Part shown: positions 36,467-46,011 of the stretch, piece after piece
How positions within the stretch are numbered: position 1 is the stretch's first letter
Layout of the letters: each line of letters starts with the position of its first letter
Assembly: GCA_002392915.1 (NCBI GenBank)
Contig: DGHQ01000056.1
Span: 1-64,000 of the forward strand
DNA from: Bacteroidales bacterium UBA3844
Lineage (GTDB): Bacteria > Bacteroidota > Bacteroidia > Bacteroidales > Paludibacteraceae
Direction: 5' to 3'
DNA: 64,000 nt
Translations under genes and position numbers: made by a program
The notes under the pieces: generated by a model
What the model was told of the DNA's origin: nothing
Seen by the model: the letters and a program-made list of their open reading frames with translations, nothing else
The model's database searches: none

Positions 36467-39400
36467 ATGACACATTTTATTACAAAAATCACAACTGCAG
36501 GACACCGACTCATGATCCTGTTTCTTCTTGCAGTCGGCATCACATCCGTGCAAGCCCAGATAGAACTCAAATTCAATCTCAACAACCGTGGCGACCTCGT
36601 CACGGAAGATCATTATGGCATTTTCTATGAAGAGATAAATCATGCAGGAGACGGTGGGCTCTACGCCGAGCTGGTTCGCAACCGTTCTTTCGAAGAAGAC
36701 ATGGATAAACCTATGAGTTGGAGCACAGTGGGCAATGCAGAGATGAGTCTGACGGCAGACAAAATGCTCAACGCTGTTCAGTTGCGATCACTGAAAGTCA
36801 ACATGAAATCCGCCAATACAGGTGTACGCAACGAAGGTTACTGGGGTATCAATATCGTCGACGGACGCGAATACGACCTATCATTCTGGCTCCGTGCCGA
36901 AGATAGCTACGACGGCAATATCGTCGCAGAACTTCAAAATGCCAATGGACAAAATTTAGGAAGTACTTCCATCAACGTCAAGGCCACACAAGAATGGAAG
37001 AAATACACTGTCAAATTCAAAGCAACAAGTGCGGATGCCCATGGTTATCTGGCTTTGAAAGGCGACAAAAAAGGAATAATTTATTTGGACGTTGTCAGTC
37101 TGTTTCCTCCCACATTCAAAGGACGCAAAAACGGTTGTCGTCCCGACTTGGCTCAGATGTTAGCAGATATGCATCCACGTTTCATGCGTTTTCCAGGAGG
37201 CTGCTACATAGAAGGATCTTGGGGCGACGGATTCACCAACCGCTTTGAATGGAAGAAGACCGTCGGACCAATCGAGGAACGTCCGGGGCACATAAACCGC
37301 AACTGGAAATACAAAGTGACTGACGGACAAGGCTACCACGAATATCTTGAACTGGCGGAAGACCTCGGTGCCAACGCCATGTTTGTGGTGAACATCGGTA
37401 TAGGACACGATTGGAAGGTAGATGAAAACGATATTGATCCGTTCATTCAGGAGGCACTCGACGCCATCGAGTATGCCAACGGAAGCACAGAGACATTCTA
37501 TGGACATATGCGTGCACAGAACGGTCATCCCGAACCTTTCAACTTAAAATACTTGGAGATCGGCAACGAGCAGGAGTTTATGCTCAACCGAGACGACTAC
37601 ATGAAACGCTACATGCAGTTCTACAATGCCATCAAAACTCGTTGGCCCGACCTGCATCTCATCGCTAACAGCTACTGGTTCGACGACATCACAGAACCCG
37701 TGGAACTGAAAGACGAGCACTACTACGACTCACCAGAATTCTTCATCAGTCAGTACGACCGTTACGACAACCAGTCCAAATCCACCACACATATATACGT
37801 GGGAGAATATGCCGTGACAAAAGACTATGGAACTCTCGGAAACATGAACGCAGCCATAGGCGAAGCAGTGTTTATGCAGGGGTGCGAGAACAACAGTGAA
37901 GCAGTCAGAATGATGAGCTACGCACCTATTTTCACCCACGAAGACGACTTCAACTGGCGTCCAGACATGATCCGATTCAACAGTTCGATGAGCTACGGAA
38001 CTCCTTCATACTACGTCCAGAAAATGTTCTCAAACAATATAGGAAAACAAAACATCAACTGGACAGAGAAAGGTAACGGTGTCAACCTCGACTCCAATAA
38101 GAGTGCAATCGGCATCGGCACATGGTCTACCGCCGCCACATTCACCAATTTTCAGGCGAAGATTACAAACGGCACCGTCATCTCAGGCAACAAGACTGCT
38201 TCCACCGACTGGAAAACATCAAATGGATCATGGAACATCAGCACCTCCGCTGGATCATTCACGCAAACCAACGCATCACAAACAGATGTCCGTTGCGTGA
38301 CGAGAAACTTATATGACTTGACTAACCTCGACATGACTGTCCATGCCACGAAACAAAGCGGTTCGGAAGGATTCCTAATCATCTTCAACTACATCGACGA
38401 AAACAACTATGCATGGCTCAATCTTGGAGGATGGGGCAATACCAAACACGCCGTGGAGCAATGCCAAAACGGATTCAAAAGCGTCCTTGGAGAAAAAGCA
38501 GGATCACTCACCACAGGCAAGGAATATACAATCCGTATCTTAAAGGAAGGTCAAAATGTGCGCTGCTATCTCAACGGTGAAGTCATCATCAACGCCAAAC
38601 TCCGTGCATACGGAAACCGCACCGTCTACACATCAGCCAGCATCGACGATGAGACCAGCATGATGTACATAAAAGTTGTCAACCCTACAAATTCATCTAA
38701 GGATGTAGCCCTTGTCCTATCAGGCGGTCAAGCCAAGACAGCTGAAGCAGAGATACTCTCCACAGCCAAAGGCACAGATGAGAACACAACGGCAAAACCA
38801 AAATATATCGTGCCACGCACTCAGCAACTGACCGTCAAGGATGATGGCACGATAGCTTACGAATGTCCAGCCTATTCTGTAGGTGTGATACGTGTGCAAG
38901 TGGACAATGTCACGCCACCTCAACCAGAGCCACTGCCAAAGCCAGTCCTTAGCTTTAGCTTTGAAGACGGGAAACCGACAGACGATAGCGGCACATATAC
39001 CGGCGACCTTGCTGGAAAGGCATCCATCATCACCCTTGATGACGGCAACCATGTGCTCGCCACAGGTCTAAAGGGTGAAGGCAGTTATTTGAATATACCT
39101 ATATCTGCAGCCAAACATGCTCTTGGCACTGCAGACGACTACACCGTGAGCATCAATATGCTGCAACGTATAGGAAACAACACTGGCAAATTCTGCTGGG
39201 TTTACTCATTAGAACATGGCACCGACCAGTATATAGGGCTCGTCAACACTGGAGGCAACAGCGACTGGTATTACGAGATCAAGAATGAAACCACAGAAGG
39301 TGTGCACTCCTACTCTGGCCTCAGCGTCGGCGATTGGCACAACGTCACCTACACACAGCAGGGCAACGTCGGACACATCTATGTCGACGGTCACCTCAAA

Positions 39401-40495
39401 AATGAGATAACAGTGAAACAGAAGCCATCGTCGTTTATCAACGACATCACACGTTTCACCATCGGACACTCTCCATTCACCTCCGACGCCATCATGGAGA
39501 ACGCGCTGTTCGACGACTTCCTCATCTTCGACACCGCTCTCTCTCCCGATCAAGTGATGGAGATAGGACGACGTGCGACGGCAATGCAGTACACCGACCG
39601 TTTAGAAAATCCGGATGCAGAACGTCAGGCATTAAAGAACTTAGTGAAGGAAGTAAAAAACTACGTCAACGACACCAAGGACAATGAGCTCAAGCAAGCC
39701 TATACCACAGCGACTCGTGCTCTCAACTCATCAAGTACGACTACAGTCAACAGTGCATACGTAGCGTTGACAGAAGCTGTCGCAAATTATAAGCAGAGCC
39801 AGTTGAGACTTGCGCAGGACGGTCAGCCAGCCGACCTCACTTGCCTTATCACCAACAGCTCTTTCACACGCTACAACGTGGGATGGCAGGGAGCGGATCT
39901 CAGCGTCGCCTACAATGCTTATGCCAACGAGACAGCAGAACAGTTTTCGCGTCCATTTGACATTTGGCAGGAGATTACTGGACTTCCAGCAGGCGTCTAC
40001 ACCATCAGATGTAAAGCTTTCTACAGAGCAGGATCAATCAGCGCGGGCTATCAAGCATGGCAGGACAACGCAACGTCGACTCGCAACGCGCAACTCTATG
40101 CAAACGATGTCGCCACTCCGCTGCCAAATCTGTTCAGTTCGTCAGCCTATACATACAACCCATACACATACCCTGATAATCTCACACAGGCATCCGCCGC
40201 ACTCAACGACGCAAACGCTTACACTCCCGTCTCTATAAGCATTAAAATCGACGAGGGGGAGACGTTGCGACTGGGTATTCGCAAACAGTCCACCATATCC
40301 GCAGACTGGGTGGCATACGACAATTTCCAACTCTTCTACGTAGAGAGTCCGACAGAGGTAAAGAATATCAGCGTCGAGCATACCAGCGACGACGTCTATG
40401 ATATTCAAGGCCGTCTCGTCCGCAAGAATTCCAATCTGACAGGTATACCAAAAGGAGTGTATATCATCAACGGAAACAAAATAATGGTAAAATAA
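36467..40495 (+). CDS. Multidomain GH51 alpha-L-arabinofuranosidase
   Basis: 1,342 aa. Signal peptide (FLLAVGITSVQA). The GH51 domain carries acid/base E368 (LEIGNEQEF) and nucleophile E447 (IYVGEYAV). A CBM4/9-like module sits near 80-205 and again a beta-rich insert near 510-730. Residues about 850-1,040 form a LamG/concanavalin-like domain (LSFSFEDGKPTDDSGTY, VYIDGHL-like IYVDGHLKNE), then a FIVAR-type helical repeat (about 1,050-1,110), another beta module and a 30-residue sorting-like tail (YDIQGRLVR, GVYIINGNKIMVK). It removes arabinose side chains from arabinoxylan or arabinan outside the cell. Much longer than usual GH51 enzymes (500-700 aa). Confidence 0.9.
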   Translation: MTHFITKITTAGHRLMILFLLAVGITSVQAQIELKFNLNNRGDLVTEDHYGIFYEEINHAGDGGLYAELVRNRSFEEDMDKPMSWSTVGNAEMSLTADKMLNAVQLRSLKVNMKSANTGVRNEGYWGINIVDGREYDLSFWLRAEDSYDGNIVAELQNANGQNLGSTSINVKATQEWKKYTVKFKATSADAHGYLALKGDKKGIIYLDVVSLFPPTFKGRKNGCRPDLAQMLADMHPRFMRFPGGCYIEGSWGDGFTNRFEWKKTVGPIEERPGHINRNWKYKVTDGQGYHEYLELAEDLGANAMFVVNIGIGHDWKVDENDIDPFIQEALDAIEYANGSTETFYGHMRAQNGHPEPFNLKYLEIGNEQEFMLNRDDYMKRYMQFYNAIKTRWPDLHLIANSYWFDDITEPVELKDEHYYDSPEFFISQYDRYDNQSKSTTHIYVGEYAVTKDYGTLGNMNAAIGEAVFMQGCENNSEAVRMMSYAPIFTHEDDFNWRPDMIRFNSSMSYGTPSYYVQKMFSNNIGKQNINWTEKGNGVNLDSNKSAIGIGTWSTAATFTNFQAKITNGTVISGNKTASTDWKTSNGSWNISTSAGSFTQTNASQTDVRCVTRNLYDLTNLDMTVHATKQSGSEGFLIIFNYIDENNYAWLNLGGWGNTKHAVEQCQNGFKSVLGEKAGSLTTGKEYTIRILKEGQNVRCYLNGEVIINAKLRAYGNRTVYTSASIDDETSMMYIKVVNPTNSSKDVALVLSGGQAKTAEAEILSTAKGTDENTTAKPKYIVPRTQQLTVKDDGTIAYECPAYSVGVIRVQVDNVTPPQPEPLPKPVLSFSFEDGKPTDDSGTYTGDLAGKASIITLDDGNHVLATGLKGEGSYLNIPISAAKHALGTADDYTVSINMLQRIGNNTGKFCWVYSLEHGTDQYIGLVNTGGNSDWYYEIKNETTEGVHSYSGLSVGDWHNVTYTQQGNVGHIYVDGHLKNEITVKQKPSSFINDITRFTIGHSPFTSDAIMENALFDDFLIFDTALSPDQVMEIGRRATAMQYTDRLENPDAERQALKNLVKEVKNYVNDTKDNELKQAYTTATRALNSSSTTTVNSAYVALTEAVANYKQSQLRLAQDGQPADLTCLITNSSFTRYNVGWQGADLSVAYNAYANETAEQFSRPFDIWQEITGLPAGVYTIRCKAFYRAGSISAGYQAWQDNATSTRNAQLYANDVATPLPNLFSSSAYTYNPYTYPDNLTQASAALNDANAYTPVSISIKIDEGETLRLGIRKQSTISADWVAYDNFQLFYVESPTEVKNISVEHTSDDVYDIQGRLVRKNSNLTGIPKGVYIINGNKIMVK

Positions 40496-41001
40496 TGGAT
40501 ATTTTCCTCTACTCCACCCCGTCCGAATTCGACGACATCATACTCGTCGCCGACGGGGATTATCTTACGGGACTGTATTTCATCCAATCGCAAGAAGGGA
40601 AGAGATATCTGAAAGATGGACAGGAAGCCGACCTGCCTGTTTTTCAGGACACACGACGTTGGCTTAACAGTTATTTTTCAGGGCATCAGCCAAATTTCAC
40701 TCCACGTTACAGATTGGATAATGCCACATCATTCCGCAGAGAAGTGTCGGACATCATGTACGGCATTCCATACGGCAAGACAGTCACCTACGGAGAGATA
40801 GCCACACAAATAGCGGAAAGACACGGAGTAGAGAAGATGTCAGCACAAGCAGTAGGCGGTGCGGTAGGTTGGAATCCGATCTGCATAATTATTCCCTGCC
40901 ATCGAGTGATGGGGGCAAACGGCAAACTCACAGGCTACACAGGAGGCATCAACAATAAGACAGCCCTGCTTCATCACGAAGGAATATTCAACATATTTTG
41001 A
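40495..41001 (+). CDS. ogt: Methylated-DNA-protein-cysteine methyltransferase
   Basis: 168 aa. The active-site PCHRV is at 134-138 with C135, preceded by the helix-turn-helix (IPYGKTVTYGEIATQIA). It repairs O6-methylguanine by transferring the methyl group to its own cysteine. It overlaps the GH51 stop by one base (TAATG), so it is translated in tandem with an unrelated secreted enzyme. No Ada-type regulatory domain is present. Confidence 0.95.
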   Translation: MDIFLYSTPSEFDDIILVADGDYLTGLYFIQSQEGKRYLKDGQEADLPVFQDTRRWLNSYFSGHQPNFTPRYRLDNATSFRREVSDIMYGIPYGKTVTYGEIATQIAERHGVEKMSAQAVGGAVGWNPICIIIPCHRVMGANGKLTGYTGGINNKTALLHHEGIFNIF

Positions 41002-41031
41002 ATTGACATCAACAAAAAAGAGCTATATTTG
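41002..41031 (+). promoter_or_regulatory. Promoter of the GIY-YIG gene
   Basis: -7 TATATTTG (41024-41031) with ATTG 18 bases upstream as a weak -33 box. It overlaps the in-frame TTG at 41003, so that codon is not the start. Confidence 0.5.
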
Positions 41032-41077
41032 CAGAAACAATAAAATTTTATCCTCAAAAAAAACGACATCAATTACT

Positions 41078-41800
41078 ATGACAAAAGAATTTGCCCCCTC
41101 AGTAATAGAAAACTTAAAGTATTACGTATATTGTCTTGTTGATCCCAGAACAAAAAGAATTTTTTACATTGGGAAAGGGAAAGGCAATCGACTTTTCAAC
41201 CATGCAAATGATGCATTGGATGAAAACATTTCAAGCCTAAAACTTGAAACCATCAGGGAGATTCGTTCAAATGGACTTTTGGTATCATATTATATCATTA
41301 GGCATGGTCTTAAAGAAGAAGAAGCTTACCTAATAGAATCTGTTTTGATAGACCTTCTAACTTACAACAATTTTAACACAGAAACCATATTGACAAACAT
41401 TCAATCTGGACATCATCAATGGGATAGAGGAATAAAAACCGTTGATGAAATTGGTTTAATTTATGATTGTAATGAAATAAAGCCAAACTCAAATGATCGA
41501 CTTATATGTATAAATATAAACAAAACTTATAATAACGGAGAACGTGAAAATATTTATGAAGCGACAAGAAAATATTGGAAAATGAATGGGCGACGAGCAA
41601 TGTCTTCTACATACGTATTATCCGTATACAAAGGAATTGTCAGAGCTGTATTCAAACCAACTCTATGGTATCCATCTCAAATATATAAAGGACGTTGGGA
41701 GTTTGAAGGTATTGAAATTGAGAGCTCTCCTTATCTACACAAAAGTGTCAAAAATATTATTTCTCCTAGCCAAAACCCAATTTCTTATTATAACATGTAA
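41078..41800 (+). CDS. GIY-YIG nuclease-domain protein (LEM-3-like)
   Basis: 240 aa from ATG 41078, chosen because the -7 box overlaps the upstream frame. The N-terminal domain has the GIY-YIG pattern (YYVYCLVDPRTKRIFYIGKG with R and H following, then EAYLIESVLIDLL with the catalytic Glu). The C-terminal 120 residues are not recognised. It is more AT-rich than its neighbours (runs such as ATTTATGATTGTAATG), which suggests acquisition. Related stand-alone proteins have no settled role; DNA repair or defence are possible. Confidence 0.78.
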   Translation: MTKEFAPSVIENLKYYVYCLVDPRTKRIFYIGKGKGNRLFNHANDALDENISSLKLETIREIRSNGLLVSYYIIRHGLKEEEAYLIESVLIDLLTYNNFNTETILTNIQSGHHQWDRGIKTVDEIGLIYDCNEIKPNSNDRLICININKTYNNGERENIYEATRKYWKMNGRRAMSSTYVLSVYKGIVRAVFKPTLWYPSQIYKGRWEFEGIEIESSPYLHKSVKNIISPSQNPISYYNM

Positions 41801-41842
41801 TTTTTTGGAGCCGTCCTATTTTATGACTGATTTCAGTCTATT

Positions 41843-41926
41843 TTCCTCATAAAAAGTCGTAAACTTTCTCTGAGGTCTTCTATTATCTGTGGTTTTATAT
41901 GAGCTCGCACTTTGGGATGAAGCAAA
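41843..41926 (-). repeat. MITE-like repeat, truncated copy
   Basis: It retains CTCATAAAAAGTCGTAAACT, CTGTGGTTTTAT and GAGCTCGCAC. Its hairpin AAAGTT-TAC-GACTTT is still paired (one wobble). It follows the GIY-YIG stop. Confidence 0.5.
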
Positions 41927-41939
41927 AAATTCAAAATCG

Positions 41940-42059
41940 ATACCCAACCAAATCTACCTCAAAAAACATAGATTTAGTTGGGTATTTCTAAAAAAACGGT
42001 ATTTTCAAGCCGATACTCAACCAAATCTACCCAAAAAAGCATAGATTTAGTTGAGTATC
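41940..42059. repeat. Two tandem homologous hairpins with compensatory changes
   Basis: Hairpin 1 (41940-41985): ATACCCAAC...GTTGGGTAT arms with a shared AAATCTA/TAGATTT stem. Hairpin 2 (42012-42059): GATACTCAAC...GTTGAGTATC arms with the same inner stem. The C-to-T change in one arm is matched by G-to-A in the other. Loops are A-rich (about 12 bases). They lie between convergent genes and may act as bidirectional terminators. Confidence 0.7.
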
Positions 42060-42087
42060 TAGTTGGAGTATCATAATAAGAATTCCA

Positions 42088-42215
42088 AAGTCGGAGACTT
42101 TCTCTGAGAGCTTCTTTCCTCTGTGGTTTTTTATTGTCACTCGCCCTTACGGGCTCGCGATGGTGGGGAGAGGTAAGGGCGTTCCGCCCTTTACAATTCT
42201 CATTTTAACACCACC
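42088..42215 (-). repeat. MITE-like repeat, tandem truncated copy A
   Basis: Inverted orientation. Hairpins AAAGTC-TCC-GACTTT and AAGGGCG-GAA-CGCCCTT are perfectly paired although both differ from copy 1. It is near identical to copy B about 200 bases downstream. Confidence 0.6.
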
Positions 42216-42294
42216 CCGAATATGATAACCAACTGCGAAACTTGAATTTCATAAGAGCCTTTTGCGTCCTTGAATTATGACAAATCTTAAAATG

Positions 42295-42411
42295 AGTTTT
42301 CTCTGAAAGCTTCTTTCCTCTGTGGTTTTTTATTGTCACTCGCCCTTACGTACTCGCGATGGTGGGGAGAGATAAGGGCGTTCAGTCCTTTGCAATCCTC
42401 ATTTTTATACC
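42295..42411 (-). repeat. MITE-like repeat, tandem truncated copy B
   Basis: A direct duplicate of copy A (shared CTTCTTTCCTCTGTGG, TATTGTCACTCGCCCTTACG, TGGTGGGGAGAG) with a partly decayed central hairpin. It ends 2 bases from the M60 stop codon and so forms the 3' end of that mRNA. Confidence 0.6.
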
Positions 42412-42412
42412 A

Positions 42413-45400
42413 TCAACGAAGGAAGATTATCTTCTTGCCATCTTTTATGTAGACGTTAGCAGGTTGTAATGAAGAGCCCCTTCGTCCCAACAGATCATAG
42501 TAGAATCCGTCGTTTTGTATGTCCACTGAGATCGCATCCACATTCTTAATAGACGTATAATCACCAAGATCGCCTACCAACGTGCCGTATTCAGCCCATG
42601 CTGATGCTTCATACTCGGCAAGAGACTCCGCGTAGACATGGATGATTGGTTTGGATGAGAACAGGTAGTTGCCGATTGCCGGAGGTGTTTTTGCCTTAAC
42701 ATAAACATGTTTCACCTCTGAATTGTAGAACACTCCTTGACTCAGTCTTTTGACATTCTCTCCTATCTCCACCGTCGACAATTGGCTACAGTAAGCAAAC
42801 GCATCCAATTCTACACTTACAACATTGTCTGGGATTTGGACGGACATCAATCCTGACTGAGCAAACGCATTGCTTCCGATAGACGTGATGGTCTGTGGCA
42901 ATGTCAATGACACAAGTCCACGATGGTTGTAGAATGAGTAAGCTCCCATGTCGTCGTCACTCGTAGTATAGGTCTCATAATAAGCATCTCCACCACTCAC
43001 GATTGTTGCTTCAGAAAGATCTATGGATTGCAGATTTTCCTCTGCCACAAGTTGACGTAGGTATTTGATATCAGTACCGTTGATCGGACCGCTGATTTTA
43101 GCTTTTACCGCCTGAGCAGAAAGGTGATCTGAAAGAGTGCCAGCCTCCGTCATGCCGACGGTTTCAACGCCTGAACCTGATTTCGCCACCTCGTGCATCG
43201 TGCCGTCTAAGTCAACTGAATAGATGGTAAAATCTTCGTCGACGCAGGATGGAATGCAGAAACGCAAAGCATTGGCCGCATAGACCATCTTTCCATCACT
43301 GTTGAGTGCCACAAATCCTATACCGCCAGAGCCACTCATGGCATAAAGAGAATCAGCCTGAATATAGGTGTATTGAGACGGTTGGGATTCACCAGAAAGA
43401 AAATCTGTGAACTGGCCCAAATCTCCGCACTGACCTATTTGATCCGAGCCAGCACGTTTTCCATCTTTCGCCACAAGGAAATCCGTCGCAGGAATCTCCT
43501 CCACACGATCCTCAATGAATAGAATCTCCCTGTTCTTCTTCGGATATTTGGAAATCTCCTCCAATGTCTTGTCTATGTCCTCTTGGGTGACGGTGAGATC
43601 GTATATTCCGTAATCGTCTATTGTCAAGTTGCAAGGCTCGAAGAAACCCCAAGCTGTGAAAAAGTCAGTCAAATCCTCTTGTGCCACCTCACAAACCTTT
43701 CTGACAAACTTTAATGAGCTGTTGTAGGTGTTAGTCCATAATTCCAACGGATCTTTTCTCAGCTCTTGGAAAAGTGTCGGATAAAAGGACATATTTTTCT
43801 CCGCCTGGTGATAGTAGAGATATAGCTGATAGTACATTCTCATTTTGCTGGTGACATCTCTTGAGAAGAAAGGCACATGGTGAGCATAATAGTTCATCGT
43901 TGTCGCAAGCGGATGTCCTTTTGTTGTGGTGACACCATCAAGATAACAGATTACATTGGAAAATAAGTTGTTGGAAACCTCCGTGCAGCTTTCCAGGTTG
44001 ATCGCACCCTGGTTGTTATGACCACATTCATGAGCCGCGCACCAGTCGTCCAGTCCGGCCTGTATGACAAATGATTTTCTGATGCAATCCACTGAATTAT
44101 AGGAAGTACGGTAAGGACATGAATTGGCATAGCCATCATCAGAGGCCTTTCCTTCTATCGCAAAATTCGGATTATTGTAATAAATTGGGAAAATTGCCTC
44201 TCCTCCGGTCAGACGGAATGGTGCGTCAGCACGACGTCCTGACGCCACCGACTCACACATTCCCATCAACTCCTTTTCCCAGACAGTAAGGCTGTCAAAC
44301 CATACCACACTGCTTTTTACAGTAGAAGGGAAAACCTCTTTGTAGGTCGACGTCTTGAAATTGAGGATTGTCTCTCCTCCTTTTACAGTAAACAAATCAT
44401 GTGTCGCATTGTTAAGAAGTTCCACATAGTCGTTGTCGTTATGGCGAGCCACATCATAATAGCCATTCACCACTCCACCCTCGACATGAATCTTGATGTC
44501 CGGCCACTCACTTAGCTTTTTCGTTTTCGACCGTGTGTCTGCAGTATACACTATATAATACAACGCATCTTTCTGTCCATCAATGATATTCAATCCCTTA
44601 GTCAGTTTGTGACCAGTCTTGGCATTTCCAACAAGATCATTGTTGACACAGCCTGCGAAATAGAGAGTAGCATCAGAAGAAATATCCTGATCCACGAAAA
44701 CATATAATGGGCTGTCGTCCGACGCATAAATTCCCGTAGGATTACCCATATACGAACCACCTGTAGCCATCATTGCTCCATTCCAATAATTCGCGTCGCT
44801 ATACGCTTTATATTCACTGATACGGAATTCCTTTTCGTGGGCAGCCCAACTATCGTTTCTGACCTTCATGATCATGTCGGCGATCACTTCAGGAAGATTG
44901 TCTTTTTCCATTTCACTCTTCAAGCCATCAATACTCATAGACATGAATTCACTTTTAAGAAGGGTGCAAGCCTTATCGTCAAAATACTTGTCGAGCGACG
45001 ACTGCAAAAGATTGGAAATCTCATCCTTAGGATAAAAATCTTCCAAATTTCCGACAATAGTGCCAAACTCATTCCAGTCGGAATCAGCAAAATCGTCTTT
45101 CATATCAGAGTAGACGCAGATAGTAGGATTGGAAGAGAACAGATAATAAGTGATGGTAGGTATGAACGAAGATCTCACGTAAACCACCTTGACAGAAGAG
45201 CCGAAGAAAACACCCTGCTCCAACTTGTTGGTTTTCCTTCCAAGCACAACAGTGTCCAAAGCGTTGCAATAGGCAAAAGCATCAAACCCCAACGTCGACA
45301 CCTTATCCGGAATTTCTATTTTCTTTAATCCTGATTTTGAAAAAGCCTTGGATGAAATATACGTGATTGAATTAGGGAGACTAATATATTCCAGTTTTTC

Positions 45401-45724
45401 ACACTGATTGAACATACACTCTCCTACAATGTTGTCGTTCGTGGTAAACTCCTCATAGTAGGCGTCACCGCCGCTCACAATGGATGCGTCCGACAAATTC
45501 AAGGATGTAATGTTTCCATTGTTTATTTGTTGACGAAGATATTTTATATCAGAGCCGTTGATCGCACCATTTATTTTGACATTCTTGTCCATTGTTGTCA
45601 ACTGAGAGGAAAGGATGCCCGGCTGTGGAACGCTGACTATCGTTTCCGCCCATAAGGAAGAAACTCCGCAAATGGCAAAAGCAAATAAAATCGCCAAAGT
45701 CTTTATAGTATAGCTTGTTTTCAT
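42413..45724 (-). CDS. Secreted M60-family metallopeptidase flanked by duplicated LRR domains
   Basis: 1,103 aa. Signal peptide (LAILFAFAICGVSSLWA). BspA-type LRR domain at about 50-210 (NLSDASIVSGGDAYYEEF, LEYISLPNSITYISSKAF). A central M60/enhancin-like region holds the zinc motif HECGH at 565-569 with E578 as third ligand (HExxH-x8-E). A second copy of the LRR domain covers about 880-1,050 (DLSEATIVSGGDAYYET, LVSLTLPQTITSIGSNAF). The end (YDLLGRRG, VYIKDGKKIIFLR) is the short sorting-like tail shared with the GH51 protein. M60 peptidases cleave mucin-type glycoproteins, so host mucus may be a target. Single gene. Confidence 0.88.
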   Translation of the reverse strand: MKTSYTIKTLAILFAFAICGVSSLWAETIVSVPQPGILSSQLTTMDKNVKINGAINGSDIKYLRQQINNGNITSLNLSDASIVSGGDAYYEEFTTNDNIVGECMFNQCEKLEYISLPNSITYISSKAFSKSGLKKIEIPDKVSTLGFDAFAYCNALDTVVLGRKTNKLEQGVFFGSSVKVVYVRSSFIPTITYYLFSSNPTICVYSDMKDDFADSDWNEFGTIVGNLEDFYPKDEISNLLQSSLDKYFDDKACTLLKSEFMSMSIDGLKSEMEKDNLPEVIADMIMKVRNDSWAAHEKEFRISEYKAYSDANYWNGAMMATGGSYMGNPTGIYASDDSPLYVFVDQDISSDATLYFAGCVNNDLVGNAKTGHKLTKGLNIIDGQKDALYYIVYTADTRSKTKKLSEWPDIKIHVEGGVVNGYYDVARHNDNDYVELLNNATHDLFTVKGGETILNFKTSTYKEVFPSTVKSSVVWFDSLTVWEKELMGMCESVASGRRADAPFRLTGGEAIFPIYYNNPNFAIEGKASDDGYANSCPYRTSYNSVDCIRKSFVIQAGLDDWCAAHECGHNNQGAINLESCTEVSNNLFSNVICYLDGVTTTKGHPLATTMNYYAHHVPFFSRDVTSKMRMYYQLYLYYHQAEKNMSFYPTLFQELRKDPLELWTNTYNSSLKFVRKVCEVAQEDLTDFFTAWGFFEPCNLTIDDYGIYDLTVTQEDIDKTLEEISKYPKKNREILFIEDRVEEIPATDFLVAKDGKRAGSDQIGQCGDLGQFTDFLSGESQPSQYTYIQADSLYAMSGSGGIGFVALNSDGKMVYAANALRFCIPSCVDEDFTIYSVDLDGTMHEVAKSGSGVETVGMTEAGTLSDHLSAQAVKAKISGPINGTDIKYLRQLVAEENLQSIDLSEATIVSGGDAYYETYTTSDDDMGAYSFYNHRGLVSLTLPQTITSIGSNAFAQSGLMSVQIPDNVVSVELDAFAYCSQLSTVEIGENVKRLSQGVFYNSEVKHVYVKAKTPPAIGNYLFSSKPIIHVYAESLAEYEASAWAEYGTLVGDLGDYTSIKNVDAISVDIQNDGFYYDLLGRRGSSLQPANVYIKDGKKIIFLR

Positions 45725-46011
45725 GGTTTGTTCCTTTTTCGTTGCACTTAATTATTCTTTTTACACACGCAAAGTAGATTTTTTCTTTGACAATCCCAAA
45801 CGGATCAACCGGTTATTGCCAAAACCATGTTGACAAACATTTTGTATTAACGCTGCCCCATTTAGCAACACCATCTCTCAACAAACTTATTGAGAGCAAA
45901 AATGTCAACTATGGAATAAAACTTTGCTACAAAAACTTCGGATTCAACGGCAAATTCTACTCAATTCCATATTTCGCAGTGTTCTGCTTGAAAAGGTGGA
46001 TAAAAGAGAAA
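45725..46011. other. Intergenic region upstream of the M60 gene
   Basis: No supported gene. A near-match -7 element (CTACTTTG on the minus strand at 45770-45777) may drive the M60 gene. A plus-strand frame of 83 codons starting at TTG 45787 has no family features. Confidence 0.35.
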
